Source of the DNA: Anabaena lutea FACHB-196
GTDB lineage: Bacteria; Cyanobacteriota; Cyanobacteriia; Cyanobacteriales; Nostocaceae
Reading direction: 5' to 3'
DNA: 64,000 bases
NCBI RefSeq assembly: GCF_014698305.1
Contig: NZ_JACJST010000009.1
Location: 124,001 to 188,000, forward strand
The first letter of the stretch is position 1. Every line of letters starts with the position of its first letter. This document shows, piece by piece, positions 27,983-37,200 of the stretch. The notes under the pieces were generated by a model, which saw nothing but the letters and a program-made list of their open reading frames with translations, did no database searches and was not told where the DNA came from. The translations under genes and the position numbers were made by a program.

Positions 27983-28870
27983 TCATGCTAAGGTAATGGT
28001 GTCAAGTTGATCAAGAATATTGCTATCTACATCCATATCGAACTTGCGGGCGAAATGACATGAAGATGCAAGAATATTGGGCAAGTCTTCCATAATCAAT
28101 GTTTTAGGATGAGCGCCTCTTGTTGACCAGTCTACATAGCGGTAATCATCGTTTTTTAAGTTAAGGTGCGGTGCATTAGCCAGTATAGTTTGAAAATATG
28201 ATTCGTCGGCAAACATTCGATGACGATAGTGTGATGTTAAGGCAGTTTTTTGACTGTGGAAGTTAATAATATACTCTGCTGCTCGCTGATTGGCTGAAAA
28301 CCATTGACCTCCAGCAAAGCAGCGAAGTTCCTCAGAAAAGGGAAGAAAGGGTTTAGTTAATAATGGATGTTCCAGACGAATTTTGAGATTTTTTATAAAA
28401 GGAACTGAAAATAATTCGTAACTACAGTATCGTTGATAGGCTAATATCTGCCATATCAGACTCATTTTGACATTTTGCTGATAAACTTTATATATAATTT
28501 GTTGATGGTGGATGTGAGCATCATAGCGACTTGTGGTTAAATCGCCTAATATTTCCTTGGCAGTTTTTATGGGATAATCTGATCCACTAAGCAATATAAA
28601 CCAGTCTGGGCAATTTGCAGACTCATACATGAGTTTAATTGCCTGTACCGTGGCTTCTACTATGGAAAAATCACCCCATTGGGTTTGTATATGAGGATGT
28701 ACAAAGGAGATATTTTTCGATATAGTATCCACAGAGAAATCACATTTGGAAAAATCATGATGACAGACAATTGGCGGATAATTGAACATTTTGTTCAAAT
28801 GAGCTATTAGTCTGTGAATTTGCTGGGGTTTCCTGTGGGTAAGTAAAACGAAGCCTACGGATATGGTCAT
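27983..28870 (-). CDS. GT14-like (core-2/I-branching) glycosyltransferase
   Basis: A 295-residue protein of the 'Branch' family (PF02485): opening ISVGFVLLTHRKPQQIHRLI, the diagnostic WFILLSGSDYPIKTAKEI near residue 85, FAGGQWFSANQRAAEYI near 185 and ADESYFQTILAN near 220. In animals the family adds beta-1,6-GlcNAc or xylose; bacterial members decorate surface glycans with unknown sugar specificity. No signal peptide. It is separated from the methyltransferase gene by 60 bp, on the same strand. Confidence 0.88.
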   Translation of the reverse strand: MTISVGFVLLTHRKPQQIHRLIAHLNKMFNYPPIVCHHDFSKCDFSVDTISKNISFVHPHIQTQWGDFSIVEATVQAIKLMYESANCPDWFILLSGSDYPIKTAKEILGDLTTSRYDAHIHHQQIIYKVYQQNVKMSLIWQILAYQRYCSYELFSVPFIKNLKIRLEHPLLTKPFLPFSEELRCFAGGQWFSANQRAAEYIINFHSQKTALTSHYRHRMFADESYFQTILANAPHLNLKNDDYRYVDWSTRGAHPKTLIMEDLPNILASSCHFARKFDMDVDSNILDQLDTITLA

Positions 28871-28911
28871 TTCGACTAAATAAATATGCGCGATGGTTTA
28901 TGAAGATGTCT

Positions 28912-29802
28912 CTATGGACTGTGATCCAATATTCCTTGTTCGGCATCTAAAGTTACTTGTACTCCAACTGGTAAAGCAGCATTAGGGCTATCATGACCAA
29001 AGGGTAAATCGGAAACTATGGGAATTCCTAAATCAGCCAAGCGTTCCCACAAAACTTCTTCTATACTCAAACTAGGTATATGAGGTGGTGCTTCACACTT
29101 GGTAAACCCTCCTAAAGCAATACCACGAATTTTAGATAAAACTCCACTTAATCGCCATTGAGTTAACATCCTATCAATACGATAGGGTGCTTCTGTGACA
29201 TCTTCAAAGGCTAAAATTACACCATCAAGGTTAGGTAAAATCGGTGTTCCTAAAAGATGGGTAGCGACTGTTAAATTACCAGGAAGCAGAATTCCTGTAC
29301 TTACACCTCCACCCCAACCTTTGCCTTTTAAAGGTGCGATCGCACGACCTTCTACTAGATCAAATAACCGCTGTATTGACCATTCTGGCTCATCTAACAG
29401 GGTAGTGAGTACGGGTCCATGTACACTGCAAATCCCGGCGTTATAGAGACTCCAAAGCAGGGCTGTGATATCAGAAAACCCGATCAACCATTTAGGATCT
29501 GCCGTTTTTTGTTCCCAGTTCCAATCTTCTAAAATGCGGGTACTACCAAAACCACCTCTAGCGCAGATAATACCACGACATTCTGGGTCTTGCCATGCTG
29601 AAGCCAACTGTTGACGACGGTGGGCATCTGTACCGGCAAGATAACCAAATTTATCATCTATGCGATCGCTAATTTTGACGCGGTAGCCGTGGGATTTGCA
29701 AATTTCTACACTTTTATTAAAAGCCTCAAATTCTCGCAATGCACCGCTAGGGGCAATGACGCGCAATAAATCACCAGGTTGAAGGGGTGGGGGAATGAAC
29801 AT
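28912..29802 (-). CDS. LD-carboxypeptidase (peptidase family S66)
   Basis: A 296-residue serine peptidase expected to trim the tetrapeptide stem of murein by removing the terminal D-Ala from the L-center, in peptidoglycan recycling. The nucleophile is in LIGFSDITALLWSL (Ser about residue 115), with the partner Glu in AFEDVTEAPYRIDRML and His in LPFGHD. Start motif MFIPPPLQPGDLLRVIAPSG is typical. No export signal, fitting a cytoplasmic recycling role. The only spacer to the GT14 gene is 41 bp. Confidence 0.93.
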   Translation of the reverse strand: MFIPPPLQPGDLLRVIAPSGALREFEAFNKSVEICKSHGYRVKISDRIDDKFGYLAGTDAHRRQQLASAWQDPECRGIICARGGFGSTRILEDWNWEQKTADPKWLIGFSDITALLWSLYNAGICSVHGPVLTTLLDEPEWSIQRLFDLVEGRAIAPLKGKGWGGGVSTGILLPGNLTVATHLLGTPILPNLDGVILAFEDVTEAPYRIDRMLTQWRLSGVLSKIRGIALGGFTKCEAPPHIPSLSIEEVLWERLADLGIPIVSDLPFGHDSPNAALPVGVQVTLDAEQGILDHSP

Positions 29803-29827
29803 TCAGAATCTTTGTAATTATATAGAC

Positions 29828-30955
29828 TTAAGGTTGCGGTTCTGGGTGTGAATCTTCCAGATGTTCATCTAGAGTCGGTAAAACACGCACTCGATTCATA
29901 TGATTTAAAGCATATTGTGCTGTAGCTTGTACTTCTGGATCTTCGTCTTCCATCGCATGGCGCAACATCTGACTCATTTGACTCATCATGTCATAAATGC
30001 GCGATAAATCACGAATGGCATTTTGTCGGACTTGAGGATTTTCATCTTGGATAGAAATAGCTAAAGCCCGGTTCATTGGTTTGAGTGTGCGAATGCCGAT
30101 TTCTGCTAACGCTGACAAAATTAAACTATGTTGTCGAGAATCAGCACTGAGCATCAAGTCTACTAGTGGTTTAATAGCACGGGAGTCTCCTTGCTGACCT
30201 AAATGCCAAATAGCCTTGCGTCGTTTTGTAGCATCATTGCTGTGTAAGTCTTTCATCAATTCATCGGCAATACTCAATGCGGAAATTACAGTAGTGTGTT
30301 GAGATGTTAATAATTCTGTTGATCTTGGTGAGGGAATAGTGGGTGCAGGGTTTAAAAAAAATTGTGGACTTTTTTGTTGAGCAGATGGATTTAAAAGTAG
30401 TTGTTCTGAGTCTGTCCCTTCTATAAGTAGTTTACTTTCAGATAACTTTTGTGCCAGGTAAAACAATACACCCAGAGTTCCTAAAACTCCAAAACTTATT
30501 AATCTCCACCAAATGGAATCTTCTTGTTGGGGTTGTATGTTAGGATTTTTTGCTTCAGTGACAGGAGCAGCAGGATTACATTTTATTTTCCCTGATAAAA
30601 CTGATTTAAGATGCTGTCTGGTAGTCCAATCAGCAACACCATCTGCTCTTTTCAAACCTTGTTCTTGCTGAAATTTAGCTAAAGCATTTTGGGTGCTGAG
30701 ACTGTAATCTCCATCTATGGAGCCGCTATAGTAACCTAAAGCTTTGAGTTGGACTTGGATGACTTGTACTTCTGCACTTTTAGCCCCTGGACTAAGAACT
30801 GTTGCTGGATTTGGTGTTGATGCCACTGTCGCCGTGATAGCGCGGCTGGGGTACAAACTGAGTCCAATACAAGAAGTTAATATGAAAATGGAATAGGGAA
30901 TTACTGATTGGTAATTGGTAATTGATAGTTGCGGTTTAACCCTCATCTTCCTCAT
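29828..30955 (-). CDS. Peptidoglycan-binding and HEAT-repeat membrane protein
   Basis: A 375-residue protein. N-terminal signal/anchor (about 18-38), then a PG-binding_1 domain (VQVIQVQLKALGYYSGSIDG, about 65-120), a membrane helix (about 150-168, ISFGVLGTLGVLFYLA), a low-complexity linker and a HEAT/PBS-lyase repeat region (about 235-350, RRKAIWHLGQQGDSRAIKPL, VRQNAIRDL, VQATAQYAL). The PG domain would be periplasmic if the first segment is a cleaved signal. Two ATG start options (codons 1 and 4). A link between wall binding and a protein-binding scaffold is inferred. The gene is 25 bp from the carboxypeptidase gene. Confidence 0.88.
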   Translation of the reverse strand: MRKMRVKPQLSITNYQSVIPYSIFILTSCIGLSLYPSRAITATVASTPNPATVLSPGAKSAEVQVIQVQLKALGYYSGSIDGDYSLSTQNALAKFQQEQGLKRADGVADWTTRQHLKSVLSGKIKCNPAAPVTEAKNPNIQPQQEDSIWWRLISFGVLGTLGVLFYLAQKLSESKLLIEGTDSEQLLLNPSAQQKSPQFFLNPAPTIPSPRSTELLTSQHTTVISALSIADELMKDLHSNDATKRRKAIWHLGQQGDSRAIKPLVDLMLSADSRQHSLILSALAEIGIRTLKPMNRALAISIQDENPQVRQNAIRDLSRIYDMMSQMSQMLRHAMEDEDPEVQATAQYALNHMNRVRVLPTLDEHLEDSHPEPQP

Positions 30956-31021
30956 CTCCCACTGACTTGGTTAGGGTAAAATTTCTAGTTGATATTCTCT
31001 TAAATCTAAGGTGATTGTATG

Positions 31022-32041
31022 CTATTTTTTAGTGATGGATGCTTCTAATATAGGTTGCTGTTGATTAGTGTTTTCATTGATAATAACTTTGCGATTTTTT
31101 TCTGCTAAAGTTTCGCGTTGGTTGATTAAATAAATACTAATTAAAGTTAGGAATACTCCTACCCACTGAATGGGGGTGAGGACTTCTGAGAGAAAAAGAT
31201 GACCAAATATCAACGCAAAAACGGGTGTGAGAAAAGTAAGAGAACTTAGACTAGTCAGATTGCCACTAGAAGCAAAGTAGAAAAATAAGCCGTAAGCGAT
31301 CGCACTTCCGAATATGGTGGCGTAACTTAAAGCTAACCAATCAGATATTACAAGATTTTGCCACTGTTGTACTTCCACCACTGAGGAGATGCCCCACAAA
31401 GGCAACCCAGCCAAAATCATATGCCATCCTGTAGCCGTTACAGGATCAGCATATTTACATACATAGCGGATGAGTACGGTTCCCACAGCCATTGATAAAG
31501 CTGCTAGTAACATCAACCATTCACCACTGGCAAATAATTGTTGCCAATTGTCGGTTGTGATGTTTACCCCTGAGTCGAGAAGATGATAAATCCACTCTTG
31601 GGGTAAGCCAATTAAACTGATACCCATAACTCCCAATCCTAACCCCAGCCATCCCCATAAACCAATATGTTCTTGAAATAGCCATAAGGACAACAAAGCC
31701 ACAGCCAAAGGTTGAGAGTCAATCATTACAGAACCTAAGCCTGCACTGGTTCTGACTAACCCCTCTGCCAAAAAACCTTGAAACAGCGTACCATCCACAA
31801 GGGCAAATAGGATAATCCACAGCCATGCTAACCACCCTTGAGGTTGGGGTTTACCCATGAATGCGGCAGCTATCAAAATTAACACACCCGCTGGTAATAA
31901 CCGCACCCCTGCCATGAATAGTGGTGTGGTGTGAGGGATTACCCCTTTCATTGCTACCATTGCCGTACCCCAAAGGAAAAAGGGGGCAATTAATAGTAGG
32001 GAAGCTAGGGTAGATTTAGATCCACTGAGTTGCAATTGCAT
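31022..32041 (-). CDS. EamA/DMT-family transporter
   Basis: A 339-residue permease with about ten predicted membrane helices and two EamA domains: SKSTLASLLLIAPFFLWGTAM at the start, a central linker, and the second repeat ending in SVLTPIQWVGVFLTLISIYLIN-like sequence. The drug/metabolite transporter superfamily exports small metabolites; substrate unknown. The tail after residue 310 is polar. Alone between a divergent vWA gene and the PG-binding gene. Confidence 0.92.
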   Translation of the reverse strand: MQLQLSGSKSTLASLLLIAPFFLWGTAMVAMKGVIPHTTPLFMAGVRLLPAGVLILIAAAFMGKPQPQGWLAWLWIILFALVDGTLFQGFLAEGLVRTSAGLGSVMIDSQPLAVALLSLWLFQEHIGLWGWLGLGLGVMGISLIGLPQEWIYHLLDSGVNITTDNWQQLFASGEWLMLLAALSMAVGTVLIRYVCKYADPVTATGWHMILAGLPLWGISSVVEVQQWQNLVISDWLALSYATIFGSAIAYGLFFYFASSGNLTSLSSLTFLTPVFALIFGHLFLSEVLTPIQWVGVFLTLISIYLINQRETLAEKNRKVIINENTNQQQPILEASITKK

Positions 32042-32370
32042 GAGTTAGCTATGGTCTTTGGTGAATTACGTTAAAAATGTAGTTTACCTAATTTTACAGA
32101 ATCATGTCTTTTTGCGATACCTTCTCTATGTTTGCGGAGCGTATCGTAGACAGAGGCTGAGTTCTACAGACTATCACTGCGATCGCGTAGCATCTTAGAA
32201 AGAAGGAATTAATATTCAACAGTAGCTGAATTTTCGCTTCAGAGAGATTGATCAAATTTCGCTGTTATGGGTATTGATTACGTAATAATACTACTGTTAA
32301 ACTATGTATTAACAAGTAAAATCCAATTTATACATTTTACATCTAATTTTGTTTAACCAGGAGTATCTAA
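32042..32370. promoter_or_regulatory. Divergent intergenic region upstream of the vWA-PP2C-kinase genes
   Basis: No gene is seen. The stretch must hold promoters for the permease (-) and the vWA gene (+). It contains a palindromic dispersed repeat around 32115-32180 (TTGCGGAGCGTATCG and a HIP1-like GCGATCGCGTAGC). AGGAG at 32359-32363 with 7-base spacing serves the vWA start at 32371. Confidence 0.5.
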
Positions 32371-33027
32371 ATGGCTGTAGGTTTGCCTGAATTCGTGGAA
32401 AACCCGGAAAATCGTTGTCCAGTAATTCTCTTGCTTGATACTTCTGGATCAATGTCAGGACAACCTATACAGGAGTTAAATCGAGGTTTAGCGGCTTTCA
32501 AAGAAGATGTGATGAAAGATGCTCAAGCTTCTTTAAGTGTGGAAGTTGCTATTGTCACCTTTGGCCCTGTGCGACTAACGCAAGATTTTGTCACCATTGA
32601 TAATTTTACAGCGCCTAAGCTAGAAACAGAGGGTGTGACACCAATGGGTGAGGCCATAGAATACGCTTTGGATTTATTGGAAACCCGCAAACAGACTTAT
32701 AAGGATAACGGTGTACCTTATTATCGTCCTTGGGTATTTTTGATTACCGACGGTGCGCCTACAGACTATTGGGAAGGTGCAGCGCAAAGAGTAAGAGAAG
32801 AAGAAGCACAGCGCCGAATGTTGTTTTTTACTGTTGGTGTTCAGGGTGCAGATATGAACAAACTTAAACAAATTGCCCCTCCTGAACGTCCTCCAGTGAC
32901 CCTGAATGGCTTAGATTTTCGCGCTTTATTTGTTTGGCTTTCCACTTCCATGAAACGGGTTTCTAGTGGCAAAGTAGGGGAAGCTGTAGCATTACCGCCG
33001 GTGGGATGGGGGCAAATTACTACTTAG
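32371..33027 (+). CDS. vWA domain protein (TerY-like)
   Basis: A 218-residue von Willebrand A domain protein. The MIDAS motif is LLLDTSGSMSGQPI (DxSxS, about residue 23), with the Thr in GVTPMGEAIEYAL and the acidic DGAPTD (LITDGAPTDYWEG) completing the metal site. It is compact, without signal or membrane helix, as in the TerY proteins of tellurium-resistance and phage-defence type gene neighbourhoods. It is the first of three + strand genes (vWA, PP2C, kinase); that set is the TerY-phosphorylation triad described in comparative genomics. Confidence 0.93.
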   Translation: MAVGLPEFVENPENRCPVILLLDTSGSMSGQPIQELNRGLAAFKEDVMKDAQASLSVEVAIVTFGPVRLTQDFVTIDNFTAPKLETEGVTPMGEAIEYALDLLETRKQTYKDNGVPYYRPWVFLITDGAPTDYWEGAAQRVREEEAQRRMLFFTVGVQGADMNKLKQIAPPERPPVTLNGLDFRALFVWLSTSMKRVSSGKVGEAVALPPVGWGQITT

Positions 33028-33046
33028 AGGGTGTATAAGCTAGAAG

Positions 33047-33156
33047 AACCTCTCCCTAACCCTCTCCTCTTAGGAGAGGGAACATGAAAAAATGAGTTTT
33101 CATAAAGGGAGTTTTAAAGCCTCTCACCTTGTAGGGGAGAGGTTTGGAGAGGGGTT
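33047..33156. mobile_element. MITE-like repeat family 2, copy 1 (between vWA and PP2C)
   Basis: About 110 bp with imperfect inverted ends (AACCTCTCCCTAACC and GGTTTGGAGAGGGGTT). Copies 2 and 3 lie at 33979-34070 and 34082-34190, on the other side of the PP2C gene. The interior is similar in all three (AGCCTCTCCCCTTGTAGGGG). Confidence 0.7.
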
Positions 33157-33191
33157 ATAAAGTCTAATAAAATATAAAGGATTTATTTATT

Positions 33192-33965
33192 GTGGGTTGG
33201 AAAGCTATAGCGCGTTCTGCTGTGGGAACGAGTCATCAAGAGCAAAAAATACCTTGTCAAGATTGCGGACATTATCGCATTTTTAATGATGTCATTGTCG
33301 GTGCAGTTGCTGATGGTGCTGGAAGTGCTAAATATTCTCATTTCGGTTCTGAATTGGCGGTAGAAACTGTAATTAAATGCTTTGCTGATATTAATGAACT
33401 TCCTGATAGACAAGGTTTTACTCAACCACTTTCGGAAATAGAAGCTAAGGAAGTTTTTACTAAGTTTGTCAAGGAAGTTATTACTGCATTAAACAAACAA
33501 GCAACTAATAAAGGTTATTCTGTTCATGATTTAGCTTGTACACTTTTAGTTTTTATAGCGACTCCTGAATGGGTTGCAGCTATGCAAATTGGGGATGGAT
33601 TTATGGTGGTGCGTTGCCAAGATGCAGAATATCAATTGTTGTTTGAACCAGATAAGGGGGAATTTTTCAACGAGACAACTTTTGTGACTTCAGCTAATGC
33701 GCTGGAGGAAATGCAAGTACAGGTAATTTCAGGAAAGCAAGAGTTTATTTGTGCTTCTACTGATGGATTAGAAAAAGTGGCAATTCGTTTGAGTGACTGG
33801 AAACCTTTTCCGCCATTTTTTAAGCCTTTTGAAGAATATTTGCGAGAAACAGATAAACCAGGAGGAAATGATGATCAATATGTGATTGATTTTCTCAATT
33901 CAGAAAGGTTAAATTCTCGCACTGATGATGATAAAACTTTGCTTTTGTGTTGTTTTGAAAATTAA
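33192..33965 (+). CDS. PP2C-type serine/threonine phosphatase
   Basis: A 257-residue metal-dependent phosphatase that removes phosphate from Ser/Thr. Start is GTG (the first residues WKAIARSAVGTSHQEQKIPCQD are typical). Metal motifs: VGAVADGAGSAKYSHFGSEL (about residue 37), GDGFMVVRC, GLEKVAIRL-like and the C-terminal GGNDDQYV and DDDKTLLLC. It lies between the vWA and kinase genes and should counteract the kinase, in keeping with the triad idea. Flanked on both sides by copies of one repeat family. Confidence 0.92.
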   Translation: MGWKAIARSAVGTSHQEQKIPCQDCGHYRIFNDVIVGAVADGAGSAKYSHFGSELAVETVIKCFADINELPDRQGFTQPLSEIEAKEVFTKFVKEVITALNKQATNKGYSVHDLACTLLVFIATPEWVAAMQIGDGFMVVRCQDAEYQLLFEPDKGEFFNETTFVTSANALEEMQVQVISGKQEFICASTDGLEKVAIRLSDWKPFPPFFKPFEEYLRETDKPGGNDDQYVIDFLNSERLNSRTDDDKTLLLCCFEN

Positions 33966-33978
33966 CCTATCACTCTGA

Positions 33979-34190
33979 AAACCTCTCCCTAACCCTCTCC
34001 TACGAGGAAAGGAAACATGAAAAGATAAGTGGTGAAAGGGGACATTTTAAAGCCTCTCCCCTTGTAGGGGTATTTTCCAAGAACCTCTCCCTAACCCTCT
34101 CCTAAGAGGAGAGGGAACATGAAAAAATGAGTTTTTATACAGGGGTTTTAAAGCCTCTTCCCTTGTAGGGGAGAGGTTTGGAGAGAGGTC
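33979..34190. mobile_element. MITE-like repeat family 2, copies 2 and 3 in tandem
   Basis: Copy 2 (33979-34070) lacks its right end after CTTGTAGGGG; copy 3 (34082-34190) is full and ends in GGAGAGAGGTC. Direct orientation in tandem; the gap before the kinase start at 34258 has no other feature seen. Confidence 0.7.
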
Positions 34191-34257
34191 AAAAATTGAT
34201 TTGGCAACTTTTAAAATACCATTTAATATTTATTTCAACCTATCTAATTAAAATTAT

Positions 34258-37200
34258 ATGACAGTTCTTACCTGTGCCAGTACGGGGAAATCTATTATTC
34301 TCTTGAGTGAAATAGTTAATAGTGGTGAAGCGAAAATTTGGCGAACTAATCAAAATGGCTATTTAGCTAAAATTTACCATTCTCCAACACCTGAACGGGT
34401 GCAGAAGTTAGCGGTAATGATAGCACATCCACCCACAGAACCAAATTCCCATCTTCATCATGTTTCTTTTGCTTGGCCTAAGTCGGCGTTGAAAAATGCT
34501 CAGGGTGATTGTGTGGGCTTTTTGATGCCAGAAATTAAGGATGGAAAAGAACTTCTTGATGTTTATAATCCCCGTCGTCGTAAAGCTTTGAAACTTGAGA
34601 TTGATTGGCGGTTTCTGCACACAACGGCGCTGAATATTGTTTCAATTATTGAAGCACTGCACGCTGCTGGTTATGTTTTGGGAGATATTAAACCACAAAA
34701 TATTTTAGTTAATAATCGGGCTTTACCTTCAATTATTGATACAGATTCTTTTCAGGTGAAAAATCCGAAAAATGGTAAGGTTTATTATTGTTTAGTTGGT
34801 TCTGAGGGATATACTCCACCGGAACTGATTGGCAAAGATTTTGATAGTATTGAGCAAACAGAAATACATGATAGATTCCGGTTAGGAGTAATTATCTATC
34901 AATTATTATTTGGTGGTAATAATCCTTTTCAGGGAAAATGGACAGGTGCGGGGGAAACTCCAGACATAAATGAACTTATCTGTCAGGGTTTATGGGTTAA
35001 TGGGTCAACTAATTTGATTGCAGCAGTAGCAAGAACAATTCCCCTGGAGATTGTTCATCCAGAGGTTCAGCAATGTTTTCTGAAATGCTTTAATGATGGT
35101 CATAAAAATCCTAATTTCCGCCCTACGGCTAGGAAGTGGTTGGAGGCGTTAAAGGTAGGGAATGATAGGCTAACTATATGTGGCAGGGTAGATAGTCATT
35201 ATTATAGTAGAACTTATGGTAAATGCTATTGGTGCGATCGCTCTACAAATCTTGGTGTTGATATTTTTCCTGGTGTTGTTAAAGCAAAACCATCTGCTGT
35301 GGTTGAATCAACATCAAAGCCGCAAGTCGTTAATAAAGTCTCAAAACCAGGAGACATCCCAATCTTTTCAGGGCATTCTGGCTGGGTTAAATCCGTAGCA
35401 TTCAGCCCAGATGGTCAAACCCTGGCTAGTGGAAGTGGTGACAACACTATCAAACTGTGGAATGTGAATACAGGAAAGCTACTCCAAACCCTACCAGGAC
35501 ATTCTAGTGCGGTTTCTTCCTTAGCATACAGCCCAGATGGTCAAACCCTTGCTAGTGGGAGTTATGATCACACTATCAAACTGTGGAATGTGACTACAGG
35601 AAAGCTACTCCAAACCCTACCAGGACATTCCCAGTCAATTCGTTCCGTAGCATTTAGCCCAGATGGTCAAACCCTTGCCAGTGGGAGTGCGGACGAGACT
35701 ATCAAATTGTGGGATGTCACTACAGGAAAGCTACTTCAAACCTTTCCTGGACATTCTGACTCTGTTAATTCTGTAGTATTTAGCCCAGATGGTCAAACCC
35801 TTGCTAGTGGAAGTGGTGACAACACTATCAAACTGTGGGATGTAGCCACAGAAAGAAACATCTGCACCTTTCAAGCTTTCAACGCTGTTAATTCCGTAGT
35901 ATTCAGCCCAGATGGCAAAACCCTTGCCACTGGGAATGATGACAAGAATATCAAACTGTGGGATATGTCAATAAGAACGCAAATCCACACCTTCCAAGGG
36001 CATTCTGACTGGGTTTATTCCGTTGCATTTAGTCCTGATGGTCAAACCCTTGCTAGTGGGAGTGCGGACAACACTATCAAATTGTGGGATGTCACTAAAG
36101 GAAAGCTACTCCAAACCCTCACAGGTCATTCTGAGTGGGTTTATTCTGTTGCATACAGCCCAGATGGACAAACCCTTGCTAGTGGAAGTGGTGACAACAC
36201 TATTATGATTTGGCCGATTGCAGCAACTATTAATCAAGCACCAGTCCAGCAACCTCAATCTCAGGTTTCACCACCACCAGTTTCTAAACTTCCGAGTCAA
36301 CCTGTCACAATTCCAGCGCATCAAACAACGATTCCTGTCAAAAATACGAAACTGAGAAAACTATTAATAGCTGCGATATTAGGATTTATAGGAACTCAAA
36401 TCTATGGATATCTACGTTATGACGTGTTTCCAGTCAATCCCATATCTATAATTGCAAGTTTACCTAGTGGTATTTTTCTAGAAAGAACCCTCAGTGGTCA
36501 TTCTCGCTGGGTTGGGTCAGTAGCATACAGCCCCGATGGTCAAACCCTTGCTAGTGGGAGTAGGGACACCACTATCAAACTGTGGGATGTGAAAACGGGA
36601 AACCTACTGCAAACCCTCACTGGTCATTCTTACACAGTTTGGTCAGTAGCATACAGCCCCAATGGTCAAACCCTGGCTAGTGGGAGTAGTGACAAAACTA
36701 TCAAACTGTGGAATGTAAACACGGGAAAGCTACTGCAAACCCTTACTGGTCATTCTGACGAGGTTTATTCAGTAGCATACAGCCCCGATGGTCAAACTCT
36801 GGCTACTGGGAGTAATGACAACACTATCAAACTGTGGGATGTGAAAACGGGAAACCTACTGCAAACCCTCACTGGTCATTCTTACACGGTTTATTCAGTA
36901 GCATACAGCCCCGATGGTCAAACCCTTGCCAGTGGGAGTAGGGATAAGACTATCAAACTGTGGGATGTAAAAACGGGAAACCTACTGCAAACCCTCACTG
37001 GTCATTCTAACACGGTTTATTCAGTAGAATACAGCCCCGATGGTCAAACTCTGGCTACTGGGAGTTATGATCACACTATCAAACTGTGGAATGTGAAAAC
37101 GGGAAACCTCCTGCAAACCCTCGCTGGTCATTCTAACTCGGTTTGGTCAGTAGAATACAGCCCCGATGGTCAAACTCTAGCTAGTGGTAGTCAAGACGGA

